DNA of 14,895 nucleotides. Origin: Micavibrio aeruginosavorus (lineage in GTDB: Bacteria; Pseudomonadota; Alphaproteobacteria; Micavibrionales; Micavibrionaceae). The notes beneath the pieces were generated by a model that had not been told where the DNA came from, did not search any database, and saw only the letters and a list, made by a program, of their open reading frames with translations. Shown piece by piece: positions 1 to 7,800 of this stretch (position 1 is the first letter of the stretch; every line of letters starts with the position of its first letter). The translations under genes and the position numbers were made by a program. The stretch is from NCBI GenBank assembly GCA_003241285.1, contig QFOT01000041.1, forward strand, positions 1 through 14,895, read 5' to 3'.

Positions 1-752
1 GTCAGGTATTCGGTATAGTTTCCTTCATATGGGATGCCGCGACCGCGATCGAGTTCCAAGATCCAGCTCGTCACGTTATCGAGGAAGTATCTGTCGTGCG
101 TTACCATGATGACCGTGCCTTTGTAATCTTCGAGGTGGCGTTGCAGCCAGGCGACAGATTCGGCGTCCAGGTGGTTGGTCGGCTCATCAAGCAAAAGCAG
201 GTCAGGTTTTTCCAGCAGGAGTTTGCACAGGGCGACACGGCGTTTTTCTCCGCCGGATAGATTTGTAACCGCGCTTTCAGGCGGCGGGCAGCGAAGCGCA
301 TCGAGCGCGATCTCAACCGTGCGCTCAATCTCCCAGCCATCGGCCGCGTCGATCTGCTCCTGTAATTCGCCCATTTCCACCATTAATGTATCGAAATCTG
401 CGCCTTCCTCTGCCATTTCCAAACCGATGGCGTTAAAGCGGTCAACTTTCGATTTAATGGGGCCCAGTGCTTCCATGACGTTTTCGATGACGTTCTTGGT
501 CGGGTCGAGCTGCGGTTCCTGCGCCAGATAGCCGATGCGCGCGCCTTCTGCGGCCCAGGCCTCGCCTGTGAATTCTTTATCAATTCCCGCCATGATTTTC
601 AGCAGGGTGGATTTACCGGAACCGTTCGGGCCCAGAACGCCGATTTTCACGCCGGGCAGGAAGGACAGGGTAATGCCGTTCAGAACGGTCTTGCCGCCCG
701 GATAGGATTTGACCATATTATGCATGGTATAAACATATTGATAGGCGGCCAT
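1..752 (-). CDS. ettA: EttA, ABC-F energy-dependent translational throttle (N-terminal part, cut by window edge)
   Basis: About 250 N-terminal residues are visible; the rest lies before base 1. ABC-F proteins are soluble twin-ATPase factors. EttA binds the ribosomal E site and gates the first elongation step according to the ATP/ADP ratio. The first ABC domain is complete: Walker A GPNGSGKS at about residues 41-48, an LSGGEKRRVAL signature, and Walker B LLLLDEPTNHLDAESVAWL followed by the switch THDRYFLDNV. The tail WILELDRGRGIPYEGNY is typical of EttA, and the start MAAYQYVYTMH also resembles the family. The ATG at 750-752 has a GGAG ribosome binding site 6 bases upstream. The gene is divergent from the TerA-like gene. 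Assignment to EttA rather than Uup or another ABC-F rests on close resemblance to remembered E. coli EttA and is strong. Confidence 0.95.
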   Translation of the reverse strand, partial: MAAYQYVYTMHNMVKSYPGGKTVLNGITLSFLPGVKIGVLGPNGSGKSTLLKIMAGIDKEFTGEAWAAEGARIGYLAQEPQLDPTKNVIENVMEALGPIKSKVDRFNAIGLEMAEEGADFDTLMVEMGELQEQIDAADGWEIERTVEIALDALRCPPPESAVTNLSGGEKRRVALCKLLLEKPDLLLLDEPTNHLDAESVAWLQRHLEDYKGTVIMVTHDRYFLDNVTSWILELDRGRGIPYEGNYTEYL

Positions 753-805
753 TATAATCTCCGAACTCTCTCATTTTTTTAGGGATGAATTTTGATAGCG
801 GCTGT

Positions 806-836
806 TTGTCTATTCCGCAAGCATTTGGTTTATAAA
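806..836 (+). promoter_or_regulatory. Possible promoter for the TerA-like gene
   Basis: A TTGTCT box (806-811) lies 18-19 bases before an AT-rich TTATAAA stretch (830-836), about 20 bases upstream of the ATG at 858. The AAGG at 848-851 would be the ribosome binding site. This is a match by eye to the sigma-70 consensus in the divergent ettA/terA gap and is weak evidence. Confidence 0.25.
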
Positions 837-857
837 TTATAGAAAACAAGGAATTTC

Positions 858-1598
858 ATGCCGGATCCAATCGATATTTCCCAAGGTGGCCTAGCCAAGG
901 CCAATGAAAACCGCGCCAAGTTTTCCGGTCACGGAAGAGCGCGAGGGGCTGCGGGATTTTTAGACCCAAAAACGCAAGGCAGCGCTATCGACCATTTAGG
1001 GGCTCGCGGCGACAGCCTGTCGGTCACGCCTCCCAAAGGCGGTTTCGGAGCGATTACTGTGGCGGCGTCATGGGATACCCAGGTAAAAGACGTAGGATCG
1101 AAAATCGGCAAGCTTCTCGGCCTCAAAGCAAAGGGCGATATCGATCTCGATCTGGGTTGTCTATACGAGCTTCATGACGGGCATCGCGGCGCGGTTCAGT
1201 GTTTTGGCAAGCTGCATGGTAATTTCAATGACAAACCTTATCTATCCTTGTCCGAGGACGAGCAAACCGGCGACAAGCAGGGGGATGATGAATGGATCAG
1301 GATCAACGGCGCGAAATGGAGCGAGATTAAAAGACTTCTCGTTTATGTCTACATATATGAAGGAGCCTCCAACTGGGGAGAGTTCCAGCCACAGATTCAA
1401 ATAAGAATTCCAAACGAGAAACCGATGGTGGTGACGATAGGCTCGCCCAATGACGACATGGATATCTGTGCTGTTGCCGGGATCGAAAATGTCAGAAACG
1501 GGATAAAACTTACCAATTACACTGAATATTTCCCCGGTCAGGCTGAAATGGACCGCGCTTTCGGCTTTGGCATCGAATGGGACGAAGGGAAAAAGTGA
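858..1598 (+). CDS. TerA-like protein (TerD superfamily, stress / tellurite-resistance associated)
   Basis: This 246-aa soluble protein matches the TerA pattern of the TerD superfamily. Residues 95-112 hold the acidic core IDLDLGCLYEL-x-DG. A DEQTG turn is at 134-138, and INGAKWSEIKRLLVYVYIYEG runs to about residue 169. The C-terminal part has MDICAVAGIENV (201-212) and ends MDRAFGFGIEWDEGKK. TerA homologues often have about 380 residues; here one TerA unit follows a polar, Gly- and basic-rich leader of some 90 residues. In ter loci these proteins bind Ca2+ and are thought to assemble membrane-linked stress-response complexes; the function in this organism is not shown. The start has AAGG 6 bases upstream. 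A TerD-like gene follows 81 bases later on the same strand, which supports the assignment. No TerB, TerC or TerZ is seen. No signal peptide or membrane segment is visible. Confidence 0.82.
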   Translation: MPDPIDISQGGLAKANENRAKFSGHGRARGAAGFLDPKTQGSAIDHLGARGDSLSVTPPKGGFGAITVAASWDTQVKDVGSKIGKLLGLKAKGDIDLDLGCLYELHDGHRGAVQCFGKLHGNFNDKPYLSLSEDEQTGDKQGDDEWIRINGAKWSEIKRLLVYVYIYEGASNWGEFQPQIQIRIPNEKPMVVTIGSPNDDMDICAVAGIENVRNGIKLTNYTEYFPGQAEMDRAFGFGIEWDEGKK

Positions 1599-1601
1599 TC
1601 A

Positions 1602-1673
1602 GTTATCGGTGGTCAGTCATCAGAAATTAATCTATGCTGGTCATATTATAACCGATAACAGATTACCGATTAC
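1602..1673. repeat. Short inverted/direct repeat cluster between terA-like and terD-like genes
   Basis: GTTATCGGT at 1602-1610 is the exact reverse complement of ACCGATAAC at 1651-1659, with a 40-base spacer. A near copy, ACCGATTAC, follows at 1665-1673. The left arm lies within a degenerate run of CAGTTATC / CAGTCATC units. The cluster fills almost all of the 81-base gap and ends a few bases before the terD start. It looks like a dispersed intergenic repeat of the kind common in alphaproteobacteria, and could form a hairpin in the terA-terD transcript. Confidence 0.6.
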
Positions 1674-1679
1674 AAGGTC

Positions 1680-2336
1680 ATGACCGAAGTTAATATCACG
1701 ACATCCGCGCAAGTTTCTCATGACGCAGCGTCCGGCAAGGAAATAAAAAGTTTTCAGCTTAAGCGCGGCGAGCAGGTGAACCTGACCCGGCTGGATCCAA
1801 CGCTTAAAACCATTTTGGTCGGCGTCGGCTGGGATGTTATCGGGTTTGACGGCGAAGCGCCGGATCTGGACGCTAGCATTTTTCTCCTCGATAAAACCGG
1901 CAAGACCCGCATGGACGAGGATTTTATCTTCTACAACAATCTGAAAAGCGTAAACGGCGAAGTCGAGCATCGGGGCGATAACCGCACCGGTGCCGGTGAC
2001 GGCGATGACGAGATCATGCTGATCGACCTGATGGCGCTGCCCTACGATATCGCGTCTTTAAGCTTTGTCATTTCCATTTACGATGCCGGCGTGCGCGAGC
2101 ATAATTTCAAATCGGTGCGCAATTGTTTCCTGCGTATCAGTAATCCCGAAACGGGCATCGAATTGATGCGTTTCAATCTCGATAAAGAATTCGAAGAAAA
2201 CCACAAAGCCACGGCAGTTACTGTCGGCACGCTCATGCGCGAAGGACCGAACTGGTTCTTTGACGGTGTTGGCCTGCTCGAAGATGGCGGTTTACCGAAG
2301 ATTGCGACTGACTACGGGATTATCGTCGCGCAATAA
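1680..2336 (+). CDS. TerD-like calcium-binding stress protein
   Basis: This 218-aa protein belongs to the TerD family. The domain begins at about residue 24 with SFQLKRGEQVNLTRLDPTL. The conserved GVGWDV is at 48-53. The acidic calcium-site segments are PDLDASIFLL (61-70) and GDNRTGAGDGDDE (99-111), followed by IMLIDL and the typical SFVISIYDAGVREHNFKSVRNCFLRISNPETG. The C-terminus, EGPNWFFDGVG through YGI, is also typical. It is longer than the usual 190 or so residues because of a polar extension of about 25 residues. The ATG has only a close AAGG (1674-1677), so translation may be weak or coupled to the TerA-like gene. TerD proteins bind Ca2+ and occur in tellurite, phage and chemical-stress loci; the specific role here is unknown. 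A possible minus-strand small gene overlaps its last 17 bases. Confidence 0.9.
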   Translation: MTEVNITTSAQVSHDAASGKEIKSFQLKRGEQVNLTRLDPTLKTILVGVGWDVIGFDGEAPDLDASIFLLDKTGKTRMDEDFIFYNNLKSVNGEVEHRGDNRTGAGDGDDEIMLIDLMALPYDIASLSFVISIYDAGVREHNFKSVRNCFLRISNPETGIELMRFNLDKEFEENHKATAVTVGTLMREGPNWFFDGVGLLEDGGLPKIATDYGIIVAQ

Positions 2337-2439
2337 TCTTAGATAAATGGTCTGCAAACTTGGCCTTTTTGCGCTTCCGGTGCTCATGTACTTTTGTACA
2401 TTCCGTTCCGGTTCTCAAAAGACTAAGTTTTCGACTCAT
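2320..2439 (-). CDS. Possible 39-aa strongly basic peptide
   Basis: The open frame runs from ATG (2439-2437) to TAA (2322-2320). It begins MSRKLSLLRTGTECTKVHEH and continues with a Lys/Arg-rich stretch ending ADHLSKIIARR. Thirteen of 39 residues are Lys or Arg and three are His. The second half could form an amphipathic basic helix, suggesting binding to nucleic acid, ribosome or an acidic partner; that is inference. It lies in the same frame as the 166-aa gene, nine codons beyond that gene's stop, so it could be a downstream gene or a remnant C-terminal extension. A GAG about 4 bases before the ATG is a poor ribosome binding site. Its 3' end overlaps the convergent terD-like gene by 17 bases. 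I do not recognise the family. It may be chance, or part of a dispersed repeat. Confidence 0.38.
   Translation of the reverse strand: MSRKLSLLRTGTECTKVHEHRKRKKAKFADHLSKIIARR
2386..2401. repeat. Short palindrome ATGTAC-TTTT-GTACAT
   Basis: A perfect 6-bp stem with a 4-base loop, flanked at similar distances by CCGG (2377-2380) and CCGG (2408-2411), so an imperfect longer stem is possible. It sits in the 127-base gap between the convergent terD-like and 166-aa genes, where a terminator is expected, but no T-run follows on either strand. It also lies inside the possible 39-aa reading frame, so it may simply be coding sequence. Confidence 0.4.
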
Positions 2440-2463
2440 TTCTCGTCGATTAGATTGTTTAAG

Positions 2464-2964
2464 TTAGAAACCTGTCTTCATGTTTAAAAGCTGGCCGGGC
2501 CTGATTTTCGGGGATTTACCGGCCCCGCCGCCGCGCTGGTCGCCGAAGCGTTCCTTGCTCAGGAATTCGCGATCAAGGATTTCCTCGAAGTCAGGTACAT
2601 TGCCCAGATTAAGCTCTGTAACGCAGGCGCGGAACGTATTGCAGGCTTTTTCTTCCCAGTTATAGACTTTGTTATTCCACATCTCGTTTCTGACGCGAAG
2701 ATTTTTGACCGTCCAGATATCGCCGGTAAAAGGCGCAATCTGCATCCAGAAAAGATGTTCGACGGGCGGTTTCCCGGTTTCCGGATTATCGCTGAGCAAC
2801 TGGAGTTCGCATTCAATCTCGTTGCCGTCGGGGGACATGCGGACCTCGCCGCTGAACGTGATGCCGCCCATAAGATCGGAAGCCGCCCACGGGCAGGTTT
2901 CGTAAGGCGACAGCATATAGCCGACGCCCAGTTTTTCCATGAGTTCATTTAATGTTGCGCGCAT
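2464..2964 (-). CDS. Hypothetical 166-aa protein beside the Ter genes
   Basis: I do not recognise this protein. It starts MRATLNELMEKLGVGYMLSP, is acidic and rich in aromatic residues (PWAASDLMGG, EHLFWMQIAPFTGDIWTV, MWNNKVYNWEEKA), and ends in a Gly/basic tail (FGDQRGGGAGKSPKIRPGQ). There are three Cys and no signal peptide or membrane helix, so it is probably cytoplasmic. GKS in the tail is not in a Walker A context. The ribosome binding site is poor: AAAGAG is close to the ATG, and a better AGGAAAG lies about 20 bases up, so Met9 is an alternative start. It lies 59 bases downstream of the 141-aa gene on the same strand, possibly as an operon, and converges on the TerD-like gene. Proximity suggests but does not show a link to the Ter proteins. 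Confidence 0.7.
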   Translation of the reverse strand: MRATLNELMEKLGVGYMLSPYETCPWAASDLMGGITFSGEVRMSPDGNEIECELQLLSDNPETGKPPVEHLFWMQIAPFTGDIWTVKNLRVRNEMWNNKVYNWEEKACNTFRACVTELNLGNVPDFEEILDREFLSKERFGDQRGGGAGKSPKIRPGQLLNMKTGF

Positions 2965-3023
2965 GGCTCTTTATTATCTTTCCTGAGCCATTGTAGCAAG
3001 AAAGATCGGCTTTTATGAAGCCC

Positions 3024-3449
3024 TTAGTATGGCCATACGGGATGGGGGATAGTTTCCGGCCTGGGTTTAGCTGTTACCGTTGCTTTCCAATTGGAAAAAG
3101 ATGTTTTTTCCGAAAGGCTCATCGCGGCACCCTCAAAGAAATTATCCAGCCATTCGATGGCTTCTTTTTCCGAAGTGGTGGAAAGACATGTCGTCGCTGG
3201 TCCGGGAACATGAAAAACAGCAGATACAGGGCGAACGGCGGGGGTAGATACATAATGAACGAAGACAGGGGATGTCGCGATATGAATAAGGCTGTCGTTT
3301 TTGGTGATCTTGATACGGTCATGGCGGTAAAGCGGCGAATCCTCAGTTTTATGAGTGCCCCCGTAATAGTCGAAACTTGTGTTCCATGGATTGGACCACT
3401 CGTTGATCTTGTCTTTAACGGCCTGCGAAAATCTTTGCATCAAGCTCAT
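3024..3449 (-). CDS. Hypothetical 141-aa protein
   Basis: I do not recognise this protein. It begins MSLMQRFSQAVKDKINEW, a likely helix. A middle rich in beta-type residues follows (IKITKNDSLIHIATSPVFVHYVSTPAVRPVSAVFHV), then a helix (SEKEAIEWLDNFFEGAA), and a Pro-rich end (RPETIPHPVWPY). It has no signal peptide or clear membrane segment. The start is well supported: AAGGAG (3457-3462 on the plus strand) lies 7 bases before the ATG. This favours the minus-strand reading over the longer, arginine/cysteine-rich plus-strand frame that overlaps it. It lies between xseA and the 166-aa gene on the same strand and could be expressed with either. Confidence 0.7.
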   Translation of the reverse strand: MSLMQRFSQAVKDKINEWSNPWNTSFDYYGGTHKTEDSPLYRHDRIKITKNDSLIHIATSPVFVHYVSTPAVRPVSAVFHVPGPATTCLSTTSEKEAIEWLDNFFEGAAMSLSEKTSFSNWKATVTAKPRPETIPHPVWPY

Positions 3450-3480
3450 CTGCGTTCTCCTTACTCATTAAATATGCCGG

Positions 3481-3510
3481 ACCATACACAAAACAGAGGA
3501 CGTTATGCAA
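3481..3510 (-). promoter_or_regulatory. Possible promoter for the 141-aa gene
   Basis: Read on the minus strand, TTGCAT (3510-3505) and TATGGT (3486-3481) are separated by 18 bases and end about 30 bases before the ATG, which has a strong AAGGAG. It is a match by eye only. If real, the 141-aa gene is not solely dependent on xseA readthrough. Confidence 0.25.
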
Positions 3511-3517
3511 ATGTATT

Positions 3518-4858
3518 TTAGGCTTTTTTAATATGAGCCTGAATTTTGCCGTCCGCAAACTCGAGGGACAGGTCATTATGGCTTTGAGCGGTTTTCGCGC
3601 TTGAAATTAAATGACCCTCGGGCGATCGGATAACGGCATAGCCGCGCTTGAGAATATTCCTAAATGACAAGACTTCAAGCATTTGCCCTGTTTGAGCGAG
3701 CTGGCGCTGCGGATGTTCAAGGAGTTTTGCGCCAAGGCGGTCGAGATTTCTCCTTTGGAAGGACAGATTCTGGCTGGCTTGTTCCAAAGTCTGGCGAGGA
3801 TGGGGCAGGCGGGAAGATATTTGCTGCAAAAACTGGTTTCTTGAGGACACCTGACGCTCAAGCGAATGGGAAAGTTTATCGGAGATACGGTCGAGCGCTT
3901 GTATTTTCAGCTCTAAAAGCCGCTTGGGATCTTTTAGATGAGCGGCCTGCGCGGCGAGGTCTTGCCGGTGCGACTTTATAGAGCGCGACATGGTAGAGAT
4001 AAGGCGGTGCTGGTTTTCCTGCAGCCAGCCTAAAATGCCAAGGCGCTCCGGCACAGCCATTTCGGCGGCGGCGGTCGGGGTTGGCGCACGGCGATCGGAA
4101 ACATAATCTATAAGGGTAGTATCGGTTTCGTGGCCGACGGCGGAGATGAGCGGGATCGGGCAATCGGAGGCGGCGCGCACGACGATTTCCTCGTTAAATG
4201 GCATCAAATCTTCGAGGCTCCCGCCGCCGCGCGCAACGATTATAAGATCGGGACGCGGGATCGGGCCATCTATTGGCAAGGCGGCAAAGCCTTTAATAGC
4301 GGCGGCAATCTCTTCGGCTGCGCCCGCGCCTTGCACTTTAACGGGCCAAACAAGGACGCGGCGCGGGAAGCGGTCCTCTAAGCGATGCAAAATATCGCGG
4401 ATGACCGCGCCTGTCGGCGAGGTGACGACGCCAATGACGCCGGGCAAATAGGGGAGTTTTTGTTTGCGGCTTTCCTCGAAGAGGCCCTCGGTAGCAAGGC
4501 GTTTCCGGCGGTCTTCTAGCATTTTAAGCAGGGCGCCTTCGCCCGCCAGCTCGATATTCTCGACGACCAGTTGGTAATTGGAACGGGATGGATAGGTCGT
4601 TACGCGGCCTGTAACGATAACTTCAAGCCCTTCTTCGGGCCGCACCGATAGTCTTGCTACGGTCGCTTTCCAGCAGACGACATTGATCAGACAGTCCGCA
4701 TCTTTAAGATCCGAATACATATGGCCGGAGGTATGAATTTTGACTTTGGACAATTCGCCGCGCACGCGCACGCGGCCAAAGCTGTCCTCCAGAGTCTTTT
4801 TCAGAGAAAAAGACAATTCGGAAACGGATAGTTCTGGGACATTGGAATTCAGGCTCAT
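3518..4858 (-). CDS. xseA: Exodeoxyribonuclease VII large subunit XseA
   Basis: This 446-aa protein (E. coli about 456) is the catalytic large subunit of exonuclease VII, which degrades single-stranded DNA to oligonucleotides in repair together with XseB. The N-terminal OB-fold covers about residues 8-105 (PELSVSELSFSLKKTLE, RVRGELSKVK, then SNYQLVVENIEL). The catalytic domain follows: LPGVIGVVTSPTGAVIRDILHRL (138-160), IIVARGGGSLEDLMPFNEE (206-224), and SAVGHETDTTLIDYVSDRRAPTPTAAAE (239-266). The remainder is a long helical, Gln/Arg/Leu-rich coiled-coil region and a small C-terminal beta segment. The start fits the family N-terminus, so a much later start is unlikely. No clear ribosome binding site exists: only 19 bases separate this ATG from the divergent putA ATG. 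xseB is not in the window. Confidence 0.96.
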   Translation of the reverse strand: MSLNSNVPELSVSELSFSLKKTLEDSFGRVRVRGELSKVKIHTSGHMYSDLKDADCLINVVCWKATVARLSVRPEEGLEVIVTGRVTTYPSRSNYQLVVENIELAGEGALLKMLEDRRKRLATEGLFEESRKQKLPYLPGVIGVVTSPTGAVIRDILHRLEDRFPRRVLVWPVKVQGAGAAEEIAAAIKGFAALPIDGPIPRPDLIIVARGGGSLEDLMPFNEEIVVRAASDCPIPLISAVGHETDTTLIDYVSDRRAPTPTAAAEMAVPERLGILGWLQENQHRLISTMSRSIKSHRQDLAAQAAHLKDPKRLLELKIQALDRISDKLSHSLERQVSSRNQFLQQISSRLPHPRQTLEQASQNLSFQRRNLDRLGAKLLEHPQRQLAQTGQMLEVLSFRNILKRGYAVIRSPEGHLISSAKTAQSHNDLSLEFADGKIQAHIKKA

Positions 4859-4877
4859 CTAGTCTAATTTAAACCTT

Positions 4878-7800
4878 ATGAATTTCTCCTTTGCAAGTGA
4901 TCATCTTAAAGATGAAACAAAAGTCGTTAACCAGCTTCTCGAAAGCCTGTCCTGGGACGGTGCAAGAGCGAAAAGGGTAGAAAATTTCTCCTCTTTATTG
5001 ATCAATAAAATAAAATCGCGCAAAAGCGGCGTATCGGAAATCGAACATTTCCTTGAGCATTTTCCATTGCAAAGCGAGGGCGGGCTGGCGCTGATGACTC
5101 TCGCCGAGGCTTTGCTTCGTATTCCTGATTCCGATACGAAAGACGCCTTGATCGAGGAAAAACTGACAAGTGCCGACTGGAGCCAAAGCGGCGGCGATAT
5201 GTTTTTAAAAGCGGCCGGTGTCGGGTTGTCGCTCGCGCAAAAAACACTTGGGTCTTTTTTAGGCTCGATCGGTAAACCCGTAATCCGCAAAAGTCTTGAG
5301 GAAGCGGTCAGGCGCATCGGCCATCAATTCGTTATTGGTGAAACCATCGCGCAGGCGATCAAGAATGCACATGAAGCAGAGAATAAAAAATACCGCCTGT
5401 CGTATGATATGCTCGGCGAAGGCGCCCGCACGCGCATAGATGCGGAAAGATATTTTAAATCTTACGAGAATGCAGCGCATATCATCGGCAAATCATCAAG
5501 CGGAGATCCGCATAGCCGCAGCGGCATGTCAGTTAAACTCTCGGCGCTGCATCCGCGCTATGTATGGACGCAAGGCGAGACTTGCGTGCCCGAAATCGCG
5601 GCGAAGCTGAAAGCGCTATGCCTGATTGCCAAGAGCTATGATATGGGCCTGACCGTCGATGCCGAGGAGGCCGACCGGCTTGAGCTGTCTTTAAAGATCA
5701 TCGAACAAGTAAGCGGCGATCCGGAATTAAAGGACTGGAGCGGTTTCGGGCTCGCTATTCAGGCTTACGATAAAAGATGTTTCCGGCTGATTGACGATCT
5801 TTACGAGATGACAAAAACGCATGGCCGGAAATTACAGATACGTCTGGTCAAAGGTGCGTATTGGGATAGCGAGATCAAGAAATCGCATATCGCCGGATTG
5901 CCGGACTATCCATTATTTACCCGCAAAGCCAATACCGATCTTTCTTATCTCGCTTGTGCGCAGAAATTATTATCCTATCGTGACCATATCTATCCAATGT
6001 TTGCCACGCATAACGCGCAAAGCGTCGCGGGTGTTTTGGAATTAGCAGGGGACAGGCGTAGCGATTTTGAATTCCAGAGACTCTACGGCATGGGAGAGTC
6101 TTTGCACGATCTGGTGCTAGCGGACACAGGCGTGCGCGTTTGTATTTACGCGCCGGTTGGAAGTCATGAAGAATTGCTGCCTTATCTCGTGAGGCGGATG
6201 CTGGAGAACGGCGCGAATACATCTTTTATTCATCAGTTGCGCGAAGCCAAAGCGAATGACGAGTTGGCGCATGATTTTATTGCCGGGCTTAGAGCGCGCG
6301 AAGTACATTCTCATGCGAAGATTCCTGTGCCGCGTTATATCTATGCAGACCGCATAAATTCATCGGGAGCTGATTTTTCGGCAGAAAAAATCAGGAGTGG
6401 CTTTCAGGCCGCTTTTCCAAAGTCTGCACCCGTATCGTCGATTATTGCCGGTGAGAATCAGCGCGCCCAGGTGCCGGTTCATATTCCTTATCCGTCAAGT
6501 ATCCCGGAAAATTCAGGCGAAGTATGGGAGATTTCCCCGCACCAGATCGAAAGTGTTTTCATTTCGGCGAGAAAGGGTTTTCAGGAATGGTCCAGGACAT
6601 CTTCGAAAAAGCGGGCGGAAGTTTTGCGCCGGATTGCCGATCTTCTGGAGCGAAGCCGTGAGGAGTTGATATATCTGCTGCGCAGTGAAGGCGGGCGCAC
6701 CCTGCTCGACGCTCTTTCTGAAATCAGGGAGGCTACTGATTTCTGCCGCTATTACGCGGCGCAGGGAGAGCCGCTTTTCAATGAAGCGGGCGAAGAAATG
6801 GAGGGTCCGACGGGAGAGAGTAATCGCCTGTACATGGCAGCGCGTGGTATATTCATCTGTATTTCACCTTGGAATTTTCCGGCGGCAATTTTCACCGGGC
6901 AGATCGTAGCAGCGCTGATGGCAGGAAATTCGGTTATTGCCAAGCCCGCCGAGCAGACACCGAAAATCGCCTATCGAATTATCAGGTTAATGCACGAAGC
7001 GGGAATTCCAAAAGATGCACTGAACCTCGTGCTGGGCGACGGGAAGATAGGCTCGGTATTGGTCGGGCATAAAGATGTCGCGGGGGTTGTTTTTACCGGA
7101 TCGACGGAAGTTGCGAAATCTATCAACCGTTCGCTGGCGAATAAAGAAGGTGCGATTGTGCCGTTAATCGCCGAAACTGGCGGACAAAACGCGATGATCG
7201 TTGAAAGTTCTGCCTTGATCGAGCAGGTGATTGACGATGTTCTGATTTCCGCCTTCGGATCAGCGGGACAAAGATGTTCGGCTCTGCGCGTTGTCTATGT
7301 ACAGGACGATATATACGAGAGCTTCTGCTCGATACTGAAAGGCGCAATGGTCGAATTGAAAGTCGGCGACTCGCGCGATATCTCAAACGATATCGGACCG
7401 GTGATAGATAGCGAGGCACTGCGCAATTTACATGCCCACCAAGAATATTTAAAAACTTTTGCCCGGTTGATCGGCGCGGCGCGGCAACCGGAAAATCTGA
7501 ACGGTTATTATTTTGCGCCACACGCCTATGAAATTGACACTCTTTCCCAGTTAAGAGGTGAGGTTTTCGGGCCGATCCTGCATGTTATTCGCTTCAAGTC
7601 AAAAAGCCGCGATAAGGTTATTGAAGAAATCAATTCGACCGGATACGGGCTGACATTCGGTTTGCATAGCCGTCTTTCAAACCGGTTTGCTGAAACCGCA
7701 AGCCGTGTTGATGCCGGCAATATCTATATCAACCGCTCCATGACCGGCGCGGTGGTCGGGGTACAGCCTTTTGGCGGCATGGGGTTATCGGGCACAGGGC

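Noticed and set aside
784..834. A 16-codon plus-strand frame before the TerA-like gene
   Set aside because: It overlaps the likely promoter, AGGG directly abuts its ATG, and the peptide has no notable features.
1641..1970. A 109-aa minus-strand frame over the start of the TerD-like gene
   Set aside because: The plus-strand frame carries the TerD motifs and calcium-site residues; this one has no ribosome binding site or recognisable motif.
2377..2411. Intrinsic terminator between terD-like and 166-aa genes
   Set aside because: The stem is short and interrupted and has no T-run on either strand. The sequence also fits the 39-aa reading frame, so it is listed only as a palindrome.
3015..3521. 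A 168-aa plus-strand frame opposite the 141-aa gene
   Set aside because: It has an odd Cys/Arg/Phe-rich composition and no good ribosome binding site, and it covers both the 141-aa gene and its promoter region. The minus-strand gene has AAGGAG and a more protein-like composition.
7123..7521. A 132-aa minus-strand frame inside putA
   Set aside because: Arg/Ser-rich shadow of the strongly conserved aldehyde dehydrogenase frame, with no ribosome binding site or family motif.
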